From Gemmatimonadota bacterium (lineage in GTDB: Bacteria > Gemmatimonadota > Gemmatimonadetes > Gemmatimonadales > Gemmatimonadaceae): a DNA stretch of 64,000 bases. The translations under genes were made by a program, and so were the position numbers. Shown piece after piece: positions 1 to 9,228 of this stretch. The stretch's first letter is position 1; each line of letters begins with the position of its first letter. The stretch is from contig BJHH01000001.1 in NCBI GenBank assembly GCA_014192065.1, positions 248,001 to 312,000 of the forward strand. Reading direction: 5' to 3'. Under the pieces are notes generated by a model that made no database searches, was not told the origin of the DNA, and saw only the letters and a program-made list of their open reading frames with translations.

Positions 1-1
1 G

Positions 2-1294
2 CTGGGAACGCCGGCGAGGGATGCGCGGGCACGGTCTTGGGCAGAGTTCCTGAACGGAATATCGCTGGGCTACGTGGCCATGATGCACGATTCCGGTGCC
101 GTGGTGACCGCGGCGACGGGTCCAGAAGAAACTCCACCGCTGGTGAGTTACAAGGTGGTGGCCGACTCGGCGATGGCGGCCTTTGGGCGGGCGATTGCCG
201 AAGCAAGCAAGCCTGGCGTGACGGCGGCCGACGGATTCCCAATTCCCAACACCTGGCTTCCCTCGCCGACCAACTGGACGGTGCCGAACTATCTCGCGCT
301 GATTCGCAGCTATCGGGCACGGATTCTGGCGAACGTTGCGCGGACGCCAGCCGAACGAGCTGCCGTGAACTGGGCTGCGGTTATTGCGGATGCCCAGAAC
401 GGCATCGCGGCCGATCATCTGGTCACGACGAGCACGACCGTTGGGCCAAGCAACGGGTGGCGCGCACAGTACGACACCTATGGTCTCTGGCACCAGATGC
501 CGCCGTTCATCATCGGAATGGCCGACGTCTCGGGCAGCTATGCGGCGTGGATCGGTACGCCGCTTGGCGATCGCGGCGCCGGCAACAACGGCTTCACCAT
601 GGTCACGCCTGATCTGCGCTTTCCTCAGGGCGCAAGCCGCGCGGAGCAGCAGGCCGAGTTCAACATCGCGCAGTGTCAGGCGGCCGCGACGCCGTGTAAA
701 CGGTATTTCGTGAACCGCGTCGCCGGCGGTGACCAGTTTGCCGGCTTTTCGTGGGCGTCCAGCAACTACGATTTCGTCCGATTTCACTCGTGGCGAGTGG
801 CGGGTGACGGCGGATCGGGTCAGAACGGGAACACGCCATTCATGGTGAAGGCCGAGATCGATATGCTGCAGGCAGAAGGGCTGTATCGCACGGGCAACTA
901 CGCGGCGGCCGCAGCGCTGGTCAATCTGACGCGCGTGAAGAATGGCCTGCCCGCGATTACGGACTTCAACGCCACCTCGCCGGTTCCCGGTGGTACGGTG
1001 AACTGCGTGCCCAAGATTCCGGTGGCGCCGTATACGGTGGTCGGGTGCGGCAATCTTTGGGAAGCACTCAAGTACGAGAAGCGGATCGAGACGGCGTACA
1101 CCCACTACAGCGCCTGGTATCTGGATAGCCGCGGCTGGGGTGACCTGCCGTTCGAGACGCCACTGTTCTGGGCGGTCCCGTTCAGCGAGTTGCAGGCCAG
1201 GGGTGTCTCGATCACTGCTATCTACGGGGCGGGAACTGGCACCGGGAATGCGCCCAACTCCTTTGCGAACGTCAAGAGCACTTATGGGTGGTAG
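2..1294 (+). CDS. RagB/SusD-family outer-membrane lipoprotein (5' end outside window)
   Basis: This is the C-terminal part of a SusD-like glycan/nutrient-binding lipoprotein, which normally caps a SusC TonB-dependent channel at the cell surface. The reading frame is open from base 2; the first in-frame ATG (74) is internal, because the residues before it align with the complete paralogue at 6028. The two share long identical stretches, for example WEALKYEKRIETAYTH and the C-terminal TYGW. That tail, with the nearby phrase WGDLPxETPLFWAVPF, is typical of SusD C-termini, where the TPR-like helices end. The upstream partner SusC is presumably just outside the window. A DUF4397 lipoprotein follows 137 nt downstream. 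The family call is firm; the substrate is unknown. Confidence 0.9.
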   Translation: MGTPARDARARSWAEFLNGISLGYVAMMHDSGAVVTAATGPEETPPLVSYKVVADSAMAAFGRAIAEASKPGVTAADGFPIPNTWLPSPTNWTVPNYLALIRSYRARILANVARTPAERAAVNWAAVIADAQNGIAADHLVTTSTTVGPSNGWRAQYDTYGLWHQMPPFIIGMADVSGSYAAWIGTPLGDRGAGNNGFTMVTPDLRFPQGASRAEQQAEFNIAQCQAAATPCKRYFVNRVAGGDQFAGFSWASSNYDFVRFHSWRVAGDGGSGQNGNTPFMVKAEIDMLQAEGLYRTGNYAAAAALVNLTRVKNGLPAITDFNATSPVPGGTVNCVPKIPVAPYTVVGCGNLWEALKYEKRIETAYTHYSAWYLDSRGWGDLPFETPLFWAVPFSELQARGVSITAIYGAGTGTGNAPNSFANVKSTYGW

Positions 1295-1431
1295 TCGCGT
1301 CGCGCCGATTTTGTATTTTAGTTCAAGAGTTGGAGACGAACGAAAGCTTTCTGCTGATTCGATGCAAACGCAGCGCTGTCCCGCGCGGCCGTAGATCTGT
1401 CCAACTGAAGTAACCCCCCACGGAGTATTCG

Positions 1432-2283
1432 ATGCCACGCTTTGCCAGACTTCAGATCCTCATGCTCGCCGGTGTGGTGGTCGGCGCCTGCAAGCCCGAA
1501 GAGGTGGTCAAGACTGAGAACATTCCCACCGCCGGGGTACGGTTTATCAACGCGGTGCCTGATAGTGCTGGAGCCTTCGGGTTCGACATGCGGTTCCTTG
1601 ACCTCGTCGAGAACAACGCGCAGTTCCGGATTACGTTTCGGAACGGTCCCGCGACGGTGAGTGGCGTCACGGCTTCGGCGCAGACGCAGTTCAAGAATGC
1701 ACGTGCTGGGTCGCGGCGCTTCGCGATTTTCCTCGACGATACGCTGCAGAGCATCGCGCAGGTGAAGCTCAAGGACACGACCGTGACGATTGAGGCGGGG
1801 AAAAACTACACCGCCATTTTGTGGGGCGCGGCCCGTATGGGCGCGATGAAGTTGACCTTCTTTGAGGACGCTCCGGCCGACCCCGGCGCGAATGTGGCGT
1901 TGCGTGTGATCAACGCATCGTCGGCCGCGATTGACGTGAGTCAGTACCCGCAGGGAGGCGCGGTGCCTACCACGGCCACTTGGGCGAGCGTTGCTCCGCT
2001 TAGCAAGTCGGCGTTCGTGAACGCAGCGCCGGGCAACATCATGTACAACGTACGCGCCGCCGGGTCGGCGACGAACCTGTTCGCCGACCTGCTCGCGCTG
2101 CAGGGTCAGGCCAATACCGTGGACATTGAGGGAACGCCGGGCACGACACGCGCGGGGTCGGCGGTGACACTGGTGGTGTTCCCGCAGTCAACGGTCGGCG
2201 CGCGCACGCCGCAGGCCGCAGCGTTCCTGGTTCCAGCGGGTGCCTTTATGTGGGACCGCCGTCCACTGCGGACATCACCGTAG
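1432..2283 (+). CDS. DUF4397 domain lipoprotein (copy 1)
   Basis: A 283-residue exported protein with a signal peptide ending in the lipobox VVGAC (Cys near residue 20), so it is probably a lipoprotein. The body reads as one or two DUF4397-type beta-sandwich units: a phrase like VRFINAVPDSAG early on, and a related VALRVINASSAAIDV near residue 160. DUF4397 proteins are usually secreted; their function is not established. A good Shine-Dalgarno sequence (ACGGAGTAT, 1420-1428) precedes the ATG, and the same leader stands before the paralogue at 8245. The gene directly follows a SusD gene and ends before a strong hairpin. It probably accompanies the SusCD system at the cell surface; that is inference from position only. 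Confidence 0.85.
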   Translation: MPRFARLQILMLAGVVVGACKPEEVVKTENIPTAGVRFINAVPDSAGAFGFDMRFLDLVENNAQFRITFRNGPATVSGVTASAQTQFKNARAGSRRFAIFLDDTLQSIAQVKLKDTTVTIEAGKNYTAILWGAARMGAMKLTFFEDAPADPGANVALRVINASSAAIDVSQYPQGGAVPTTATWASVAPLSKSAFVNAAPGNIMYNVRAAGSATNLFADLLALQGQANTVDIEGTPGTTRAGSAVTLVVFPQSTVGARTPQAAAFLVPAGAFMWDRRPLRTSP

Positions 2284-2303
2284 TCAGGCAGGCTGGACAG
2301 TGT

Positions 2304-2339
2304 GCGAGAGGCCGCCGGTAGTCACCGGCGGCCTCTCGC
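2304..2339 (+). terminator. GC-rich hairpin terminator after DUF4397 copy 1
   Basis: A perfect 16-bp stem (arms 2304-2319 and 2324-2339) with loop AGTC, 20 nt after the DUF4397 stop. It is followed by TTCATTATATA rather than a clean U-run. The stem core GAGAGGCCGCC recurs in the hairpin after the second DUF4397 gene. Confidence 0.8.
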
Positions 2340-2476
2340 TTCATTATATAGTGCATCCAGCGTGACGCCTGTTGCGCGCCGGCGGGCTCCGTGGCATTCG
2401 GGTGGTCGTTTCCACGGCGGCATGTAGGGAGACACGCGGACGCCGTAGGCCGTGGCAAAGTGGGACACAAGGGGGC

Positions 2477-2504
2477 TTGCGTGGTCAAAAGCCGCGAATA
2501 ATAT
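2477..2504 (+). promoter_or_regulatory. Candidate sigma-70-type promoter for the SusC operon
   Basis: TTGCGT (2477-2482) and TAATAT (2499-2504) are separated by 16 bases. This is a local AT-rich patch in an otherwise GC-rich leader, about 155 nt before the SusC ATG. Seen by eye only; no scoring was done. Confidence 0.35.
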
Positions 2505-2659
2505 GCTCTCTGTTACCCGTTGGTGGCACGTCAGTTACAGGGCGGCGCTTGCCAGGGTATTCACTAGCAAATGCGGTCAAGTACGCATCGGGGACCGGAG
2601 CGCGCACCGTGCTGTTGTTGTCTTTGCAGTTCCTCCACTTCTTCACGAGAGAGTTCGCG

Positions 2660-5600
2660 ATGAATCGACTGTCCCGTTGGATCACAGCCGTGCTCGCCGC
2701 ATTGGTGGCGTTGCCGGCAATCGCGCTGGCTCAAGGCGCAGTGATCACCGGCAAGGTTACGACTGAAGCGGGGCTGCCGATCGAGGCCGCCACGATCTAC
2801 ATCACCGAGATGTCGCTTGGCGTGCAGTCGAACGCGCAGGGTGTGTACACCCTGACGATTCCGGCGGCGCGCGTGACCGGGGCGAACGCAAACGTTCGCG
2901 TTCGAGCGATCGGGTATCGCCCGGACGCCGCGACGATCAAGATCGTTGCCGGCCGCATTGAGCAGAACTTTACGGTCAAGACCGACGTCAACCGCCTCAG
3001 CGAGGTGGTGGTGACGGGGTCGATCGAAGGGACGGCACGCGCAAACGTGCCGTTCGCGATTGCCCGTCTCACCTCGGAAGACGTGCCGGTTCCGTCGCCG
3101 AACCCGATCGCGGCGCTGCAGGGCAAGGTGCCTGGCATGCGCATCGCGTCGACCAGTGGACAGCCGGGTTCTTCGCCTGAAATCCTGATGCGCGGCCCGA
3201 CGTCGATCAACGCGACGGGTCGTAGTCAGAGCCCGATGATCATCGTGGACGGCGTCATCATGAAGGTCGGCAGCCTCGACGAAATCGGCGGACTGGACAT
3301 CGAGTCGGTCGAAGTCGTAAAGGGTGCCGCCGGCGCATCGCTCTACGGTGCATCGGCCGCCAACGGCGTCATGATCATCAAGACGAGGCGAGGCGGCACG
3401 CAGGACGGCGTCCGCTTCAATGTCCGCTCCGAGTATGGCTTTAGCGACGTGAATAGTCTCGATTACGGCATGCCCGTGAACCATCACCTGCAGCTCGACG
3501 AAACAGGCAAGCGGTTCTGTATGGCGGGTTCGGGCAACGTCGCGGCCTGCTCGCGGACGATGGTCTTCATGGACGAGATCATGCGCATCAACAGCGTCGC
3601 GGCCGACACGACGCGCACGGCGAACCCGTTTCAGTGGAACGCGCCAGCCGTGGCCGGCGGCGAACTGCTAAACGTGTTTCAGGCGCAGATCTGGCCGGGT
3701 CAGTATTACAACTCGTTCGCCCAGATCGCCCAGAGTAACCCGATCAAGGTGACGTCGGTTGACGCGACGGGCCGCATGGGTTCGACGCGATTCTTCGTCA
3801 GCGGCGGCGTCACGGACGAAGGCGGCGCGATGCTCGGGCTCAAGGGGCAGCAGCAGATCCGTGCTCGGGTCAACCTCGACTACGAAGCCCGCAGCGACTT
3901 GCTCTTCTCGGTGAGCACGCTGATCGACAAGGGCACGACCGACACACACGGCGCGTCATTCGGCACGCTGCTGCGCGGCGCCCCAGCGGGTACGGACTAT
4001 CTCGCCCGCGACACCTTAGGCCGACCGATCATTCGTGGCGGCGGCGCGGGAATCCGCGGCACGGGCAACGGCGGCGGCAACTTCCTGTACGATGCAGAAA
4101 ACTCGATCAGCGAGCGGCAGTCGCAGCGCGTGCTGGCCAGCCTCTCAACGACCTACTTTCCGGCCTCGTGGATTTCATTCGATGGCGCCGTTGGCTACGA
4201 CAGTCGGTTCCGTCAGGACCAAGGCGCCGCGAAGAAGGGCTATCGCACCCAGTCGGTGTCGACAGGTACGAACCTCGGCAACATGTCGATCGGCGATCTG
4301 ACCCAGACGTCGCTCAACGCGAGCATCTCCACGACGCTGCGCAAACAGTTCGGCGCCGACCTCAACACGAAGCTCAACGTCAAGGGCCTGTACGACGAGA
4401 GCAACTCCTGGTCCAATAACGGCGGTGGCCAACAGTTCATCGTCAAGGACGTGTACACGCTCAGTAATCTGAGCACGAACCAGACGGCCAGCTCGAGCGA
4501 GAACACGGTCAAGAACATGGCCGTCGTGGCCGGTGCCAATGCTGACTACAAGGGCCGGTATATCCTCGACGGTACCTACCGTTATGACGGGAGCTCGCTC
4601 TTTGGCTCCGGCAACCGCTGGGCGCCATTCGGCCGCCTCTCGGGTGTCTGGCGCATCTCGGAAGAGTCGTTCTGGACGTCCAAGAAGATGACCGACGTGC
4701 GGTTTCGCGTCTCACGCGGCACGGCGGGCAACACGCCGAGTTTCTCGGCGCAGTACGAGACCTACTCGTGCAGCACCACCGGCTGCTCGCTCGGTCAGGC
4801 CGGCAACTCGGCGCTCAAGCCCGAGACGACGACCGAGATTGAAGCCGGTATGGACTTCACGCTGTTCGACCGGCTGGGCATCGAGATCACGAATGCCAAC
4901 TCGACGACCAAGAACCAGATCCTGAACGTGCCGACGCCCTCGTCACTGGGCTTCACGAGCCAGTGGCAGAACGCCGGGACGTTGGCGAACCACACGTGGG
5001 AAGTCAGTGCCAACTTGCCGATCATCAGCAAGCGCGACCTGAGCTGGAACGTTCGCGCCGCATTTGACCGCACGCGCACCTTCGTCACCGAACTGTTCAT
5101 CCCCGAATACTTCATCAGCGGCGGCACCGGCCAGGGCACGGGCAGCTACTTCCTGATTACGGCGCGCACCGACAAGCAGGACGGCGTTCCGGTCAACCGC
5201 TACGGCAACGTGTACGGACGCCTGTTCTACAAGCAGTGTTCGGACATGCCCGCTTCGGTTCAGGCGAACTGCGGCACGGGCAAGGATTACCAGGTGGACA
5301 GCAAGGGCTGGGTGGTCTGGACCGGCGCCGGCAACACCACGGCCGACGGCATCACCAAGAACCTCTGGCAGACGAAGCTGCCGGCCGCGCAGTCGCCGTG
5401 GAACTATCCGCTGCAGTGGGGTCACCCAATCGTGGATCGCCCGCTTAAGGGCCAGAAGGGTGAGGGGACGGGCACGATGCACATTCTGGGCAACTCGCTC
5501 CCGAACTTCCGCACGAGCTTCAACAACACGATCACCTACAAGAAGCTCACAGTGTACGGGTTGCTGGACGGAACATTTGGCCACAAGATCAACAACCAGG

Positions 5601-6013
5601 GCGAAGGTTGGGGTCTGCTCGACTTCAACTCAGGCTACTTCGATATGGCAGCCCAGACAGTCGAGACGGCAAAGCCGCTCGGCTACGGCTGGCGCGTCGG
5701 CGGCTCCGAAGGGGCTGGCACGGGTGGATTCTATGATCTCCTCGGCCCGAACAACTACAACGTCGAAGACGGTTCATACGTCAAGCTTCGCGAACTGAGC
5801 ATCTCCTACAAGGTTGGATCGATCCGCGGCGTGGGTGACTGGACCGTCGGGCTCGTTGGACGCAACCTGAAGACCTTCACGAATTACAGCGGGTACGACC
5901 CCGAAACTGGCGTCTCCGGTGGACAGGCCGGATCGGGACTCATCAATCAGGTTGATGCGTTCGACTTTCCGACGCTCCGTTCATTCACACTTTCGTTCAC
6001 CACGCGGTTCTAG
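2660..6013 (+). CDS. SusC/RagA-family TonB-linked outer-membrane protein
   Basis: A 1117-residue TonB-dependent transporter of the SusC type, which imports oligomeric nutrients through the outer membrane together with SusD. The start at 2660 is chosen because it gives a clean signal peptide (MNRLSRWITAVLAAL..., cleavage near ALAQ) behind GAGAG. After the signal comes a carboxypeptidase-regulatory-like domain (about 25-115), then the plug (about 120-235) with PNPIAALQGKVPGMRI and IESVEVVKGAAGASLYGASA, typical of SusC. The rest is a long beta-barrel ending in aromatic FTTRF, as needed for barrel assembly. Length is normal for the family. A SusD partner begins 15 nt downstream. The substrate cannot be read from sequence; no glycoside hydrolase lies nearby, so the substrate may be peptide or another polymer. 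Confidence 0.95.
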   Translation: MNRLSRWITAVLAALVALPAIALAQGAVITGKVTTEAGLPIEAATIYITEMSLGVQSNAQGVYTLTIPAARVTGANANVRVRAIGYRPDAATIKIVAGRIEQNFTVKTDVNRLSEVVVTGSIEGTARANVPFAIARLTSEDVPVPSPNPIAALQGKVPGMRIASTSGQPGSSPEILMRGPTSINATGRSQSPMIIVDGVIMKVGSLDEIGGLDIESVEVVKGAAGASLYGASAANGVMIIKTRRGGTQDGVRFNVRSEYGFSDVNSLDYGMPVNHHLQLDETGKRFCMAGSGNVAACSRTMVFMDEIMRINSVAADTTRTANPFQWNAPAVAGGELLNVFQAQIWPGQYYNSFAQIAQSNPIKVTSVDATGRMGSTRFFVSGGVTDEGGAMLGLKGQQQIRARVNLDYEARSDLLFSVSTLIDKGTTDTHGASFGTLLRGAPAGTDYLARDTLGRPIIRGGGAGIRGTGNGGGNFLYDAENSISERQSQRVLASLSTTYFPASWISFDGAVGYDSRFRQDQGAAKKGYRTQSVSTGTNLGNMSIGDLTQTSLNASISTTLRKQFGADLNTKLNVKGLYDESNSWSNNGGGQQFIVKDVYTLSNLSTNQTASSSENTVKNMAVVAGANADYKGRYILDGTYRYDGSSLFGSGNRWAPFGRLSGVWRISEESFWTSKKMTDVRFRVSRGTAGNTPSFSAQYETYSCSTTGCSLGQAGNSALKPETTTEIEAGMDFTLFDRLGIEITNANSTTKNQILNVPTPSSLGFTSQWQNAGTLANHTWEVSANLPIISKRDLSWNVRAAFDRTRTFVTELFIPEYFISGGTGQGTGSYFLITARTDKQDGVPVNRYGNVYGRLFYKQCSDMPASVQANCGTGKDYQVDSKGWVVWTGAGNTTADGITKNLWQTKLPAAQSPWNYPLQWGHPIVDRPLKGQKGEGTGTMHILGNSLPNFRTSFNNTITYKKLTVYGLLDGTFGHKINNQGEGWGLLDFNSGYFDMAAQTVETAKPLGYGWRVGGSEGAGTGGFYDLLGPNNYNVEDGSYVKLRELSISYKVGSIRGVGDWTVGLVGRNLKTFTNYSGYDPETGVSGGQAGSGLINQVDAFDFPTLRSFTLSFTTRF

Positions 6014-6027
6014 GAGCCTACCCCGAT

Positions 6028-7722
6028 ATGATGCGCAGACTCCTTCCCCTCGCAGCGCTGGTGGCCATTGTCGGGCTCAGTGCGTGCGAAAAGCAGCTGA
6101 CCGTCACCAATCCGAACTCCGGTGACACGAAGCGGGTGCTCGGCACGCCTGACGACGCCGAAGCGCTGATTGCGACGTATTACAAGCGGTGGTCGAGCGG
6201 CCTGTACGGCAGCACGACCACGCTCGAAGCCATGGCGAACATTTTCTCCATGCAGAACTACTCGAGCTTGGCCAACAACTGTATGAACTCGCACGCCCCG
6301 TTCTCGGGTGCGACCAATGTGAATGCGCCGGGCAACACCTGCTCCGGCGAGCAGTTTCGCGTCTACTCGATCATGAGTGAAGTCAACCGAGTCTCGGCGA
6401 GCTTGTTGACGCAGATGGCGGGAGGTCTGACGCTCGGCAGCGTTGCGCGTGATGCCCGCGCCAAGTCGTGGGCCAACTTCCTGATCGGCCTGTCAACCGG
6501 GTACGTCGCGCTCTATCACGACTCAGGCGCTGTTGTGAGCGTTGGGCAAGATGGCCAGGACGCGGGAAAGCTGATCTCGTACAAGGCGCTCGCCGACTCT
6601 TCGATGGCGGCCTTTCAACGGGCGATCGACGAAGCGAGCAAGCCCGGCGTCACGTCGTCCAGCGGCTTCCCGATTCCAACGGCATGGCTCCCTTCTCCGA
6701 CCGTCTGGACGACCACAGAGTACATCAGGCTCATCCGCAGCTATCGCGCACGGATTCGGGCGGCCGTCGGTCGGTCGCCAGCGGAGCGTGCGGCGGCGGA
6801 CTGGACGGCTATCATTGCTGACGCACAGAATGGCATTACGACCGACCACCTGATCACGACCAGCACGACGCAGGGGCCAGGGCAGTCGTTGGTGGCGACG
6901 TACGACGGCTATGGCACATGGCACCAGATGACGCCGTTCATCATCGGCATGGCGGACGTCTCGGGCAGCTATGGTGCCTGGACGGCGCAGCCGATTTCGG
7001 AACGTGGCTCAGGCAACCAGAGCTTCTTCATGGTGACGCCAGACCTCCGCTTTCCTCAGGGCGATACACGCGCCGCGCAGCAGGCGGACTTCTCGATCAC
7101 GGCCTGTCAGGCGGCGTCGACGCCCTGTAAGCGGTACTTCGTGAACCGTCCGGCTGGTGGCGACCAGTTTGCCGGCCTCGGTTGGGGCTGGTCGAACTAC
7201 GACTTCGTCCGCTTCCATTCGTGGCGGGTGTCCGGCGATGGCACGGCGCAGAATGGCAAGCTGCCGTTCATGGTGAAGCCAGAAATCGACATGCTGCAGG
7301 CCGAGGGCCTGTACCGTAAGGGCGACTTTGCTGGCGCAGCGGCGCTCGTGAACGTGACGCGGGTGCGGAATGGACTGCCTGCCATCACCACGTTTGATGC
7401 GACGTCGCGTGTCCCAGGCGGCACGAAGGACTGCGTCCCGAAGGTTCCAGTTGCGCCGTTCAATGTGGTCGGCTGCGGCAATCTCTGGGAAGCCCTCAAG
7501 TACGAGAAGCGGATTGAGACGGCATACACGCACTCGTCTGCGTGGTACTTCGATAGCCGTGGTTGGGGCGACCTTCCGGCTGAGACACCGCTGTTCTGGG
7601 CGGTGCCGTTCCAGGATCTTCAGGCCCGTGGCTACGCGACCTCGAGCATCTACGGCGCAGGAATCGGCGCCGGAAATGCGCCGGGTTCGTTCGTCGCCAC
7701 GAAGGGCACCTATGGGTGGTAG
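6028..7722 (+). CDS. RagB/SusD-family nutrient-binding lipoprotein (copy 2, complete)
   Basis: A 564-residue SusD homologue and partner of the SusC encoded 15 nt upstream. The N-terminus has a lipoprotein signal with lipobox LSAC (Cys20), and the early phrase LTVTNPNSGDTKRVLGTP is typical of SusD proteins from this lineage. The C-terminal half carries the SusD pattern MLQAEGLYRKGDFAGAAALVN and ends in TYGW. AGGAG (6012-6016) precedes the ATG; a second ATG at 6031 is also possible. It is a close paralogue of the truncated gene at the left edge of the window. It is predicted to sit on the outer face of the outer membrane and close the SusC channel. Confidence 0.95.
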   Translation: MMRRLLPLAALVAIVGLSACEKQLTVTNPNSGDTKRVLGTPDDAEALIATYYKRWSSGLYGSTTTLEAMANIFSMQNYSSLANNCMNSHAPFSGATNVNAPGNTCSGEQFRVYSIMSEVNRVSASLLTQMAGGLTLGSVARDARAKSWANFLIGLSTGYVALYHDSGAVVSVGQDGQDAGKLISYKALADSSMAAFQRAIDEASKPGVTSSSGFPIPTAWLPSPTVWTTTEYIRLIRSYRARIRAAVGRSPAERAAADWTAIIADAQNGITTDHLITTSTTQGPGQSLVATYDGYGTWHQMTPFIIGMADVSGSYGAWTAQPISERGSGNQSFFMVTPDLRFPQGDTRAAQQADFSITACQAASTPCKRYFVNRPAGGDQFAGLGWGWSNYDFVRFHSWRVSGDGTAQNGKLPFMVKPEIDMLQAEGLYRKGDFAGAAALVNVTRVRNGLPAITTFDATSRVPGGTKDCVPKVPVAPFNVVGCGNLWEALKYEKRIETAYTHSSAWYFDSRGWGDLPAETPLFWAVPFQDLQARGYATSSIYGAGIGAGNAPGSFVATKGTYGW

Positions 7723-7738
7723 CCACAGATCCGGACCG

Positions 7739-8215
7739 ATGAGGCAACTCGTCGGTCCGGCTGTTGCGCTACTGGTGAGTCTGTCCGTGACCGGTTGCTA
7801 CACGCTGCAACCGATCACGACGGCAACAATCGGAGTTGGCTCGATGGTGGCGCTCGACATCACCGACGCAGGACGGGTGGCGTTGGGCGGAGCGATGGGC
7901 CCTGAAATTGCTCAGATCGAAGGGCGCGTCTACCAGATGGAAGGCAACGAGTTTGAAGTGGCGGTGACGCGGGTAGGTCTCCTGCGTGGCGGCGAGCAGG
8001 TGTGGAAGGGCGAACGGATTCGTGTGAAGTCGGAGTACGTCTCTCGCAGCTACGAGCGCCAGTTGTCACGAGGGCGCACGGTGATGGCGGGAGCGGTTGG
8101 GGCTGGGCTTGTGGTGTTCCTCGTCACCCGGTCGATCCTCGGAGATGGAATCGGGGATGTTGCAAAAGTGCCAGGCGACACTGCGGATTCGCAGCGCCGC
8201 CCTGTTCGGCCCTAA
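7739..8215 (+). CDS. Small lipoprotein of unknown function
   Basis: A 158-residue exported protein. The N-terminus has a hydrophobic signal and a lipobox (VTGC, Cys20). The middle is charged and beta-rich, and near residue 120 there is one hydrophobic helix (VMAGAVGAGLVVFLVTRSIL). The ATG at 7739 gives the best signal peptide; an ATG at 7712 overlapping the SusD stop would add nine residues. The gene sits between SusD and DUF4397 in the second set, while the first set lacks it (137 nt of non-coding DNA there). I do not recognise a named domain. The position suggests a role with the SusCD/DUF4397 proteins. Confidence 0.75.
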   Translation: MRQLVGPAVALLVSLSVTGCYTLQPITTATIGVGSMVALDITDAGRVALGGAMGPEIAQIEGRVYQMEGNEFEVAVTRVGLLRGGEQVWKGERIRVKSEYVSRSYERQLSRGRTVMAGAVGAGLVVFLVTRSILGDGIGDVAKVPGDTADSQRRPVRP

Positions 8216-8244
8216 TAACGATGACAACCCCTACGGAGTATGCA

Positions 8245-9090
8245 ATGCGACGCTTTGTCAGAGCTTACACCCTCGTGCTTGCCGCTGTGGTCGTTGGCGC
8301 GTGCAGCGGCACGGATACGGTGATCAAGACTGAGAACATTCCGACGGCTGGCGTGCGGTTCATCAATGCCGTACCCGACAGCGCTGGCGCGTACGGCCTC
8401 GACATGCGCTTCGTCGATATCGTCGAGAGCAACGCCCAGTTTCGCATCGCGTTTCGGAACAATCCAGTCACCGCAGGCGGCGTGACCGCGTCTTCGCAGA
8501 CGCAGTTCAAGAACGCCCGGGCCGGTTCGCGGCACTTCGTCATCTTCCTCGACGATACGCTTCAGGCGATTGCGTCGACGAAGCTCAAGGACACGACCGT
8601 GACGTTCGAGGCGGGCAAGAACTATACGGCGATCCTCTGGGGTGCCGCCCGCGCGGGCGCGATGAAGCTCAGGGTATTTGAAGACAATCCGGCCGATCCG
8701 GGTGCCAACGTTGCGCTTCGCGTTATCAACGCCGGCGACGTCGCGATCGAAGTCCGCCAGTATCCGCAGGCCGGCACGGCCCCGGCGACGGCGACCTGGG
8801 CCAGCGTCGCTCCGTTGTCGGTATCGACGTTCGTCAATGCAGCGCCCGCCAACATCATGTTCAACGTGCGGACCGCTGGCACCGCCACCAATCTGTTTGC
8901 GGATCTGCTCGCGCTGCAGGGCGCGCCCAAGGCGGCCGACCTCGAAGCGAATCCAGGCACGACGGTCGCTGGTTCGGCGGTGACGCTCGTGGTATTCCCG
9001 CGTTCGACCGCCGGAGCCCGCACCCCGCAAACGGCGGCGTTCATGGTTCCGTCTGGCTCGTTCATGTGGGATCGTCGCCCGGCGCGGTAA
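8245..9090 (+). CDS. DUF4397 domain lipoprotein (copy 2)
   Basis: A 281-residue paralogue of the protein at 1432, colinear over its whole length and ending in nearly the same MWDRRP motif. The signal peptide ends in lipobox VVGAC, followed by an acidic/Ser-Gly linker. The start at 8245 is set by the shared leader ACGGAGTAT (8233-8241), identical in place and spacing to that of copy 1; the longer open frame upstream overlaps the preceding lipoprotein gene and is not coding. Probably the last gene of the SusC-SusD-lipoprotein-DUF4397 unit, because a terminator-like hairpin follows within 30 nt. Function unknown. Confidence 0.85.
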   Translation: MRRFVRAYTLVLAAVVVGACSGTDTVIKTENIPTAGVRFINAVPDSAGAYGLDMRFVDIVESNAQFRIAFRNNPVTAGGVTASSQTQFKNARAGSRHFVIFLDDTLQAIASTKLKDTTVTFEAGKNYTAILWGAARAGAMKLRVFEDNPADPGANVALRVINAGDVAIEVRQYPQAGTAPATATWASVAPLSVSTFVNAAPANIMFNVRTAGTATNLFADLLALQGAPKAADLEANPGTTVAGSAVTLVVFPRSTAGARTPQTAAFMVPSGSFMWDRRPAR

Positions 9091-9117
9091 GCCGCACCAG
9101 AACGACGTAGGGGTGTT

Positions 9118-9146
9118 GAGAGGCCGCCAGACCTTGGCGGCCTCTC
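9118..9146 (+). terminator. Hairpin terminator after DUF4397 copy 2
   Basis: A perfect 12-bp stem GAGAGGCCGCCA / TGGCGGCCTCTC with a 5-nt loop. It shares the GAGAGGCCGCC core with the hairpin after copy 1, which supports duplication of the whole cassette including its terminator. No U-run follows. Confidence 0.7.
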
Positions 9147-9228
9147 GCGCGTTCCAGGAGGACTGCCGGCGCCAGATGAGCCCACCGGGGTGGATTTCCC
9201 CAGTGGGGAACGACAGCTTACCTCCACG

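Larger units (their letters stand above)
2284..2659 (+). other. Intergenic region between SusD/DUF4397 set 1 and SusC set 2
   Basis: 376 bases without a supported gene. It holds the hairpin at 2304-2339, a candidate promoter at 2477-2504, and an untranslated leader to the SusC start. An open frame runs into susC from 2372, but it codes for no signal-peptide-like or family-like sequence and is treated as leader. Confidence 0.6.

Noticed and set aside
2372-2659. In-frame extension of SusC upstream of the ATG at 2660
   Set aside because: The encoded residues are Arg/Gly-rich without family similarity; the ATG at 2660 starts a clean signal peptide behind a ribosome-binding site.
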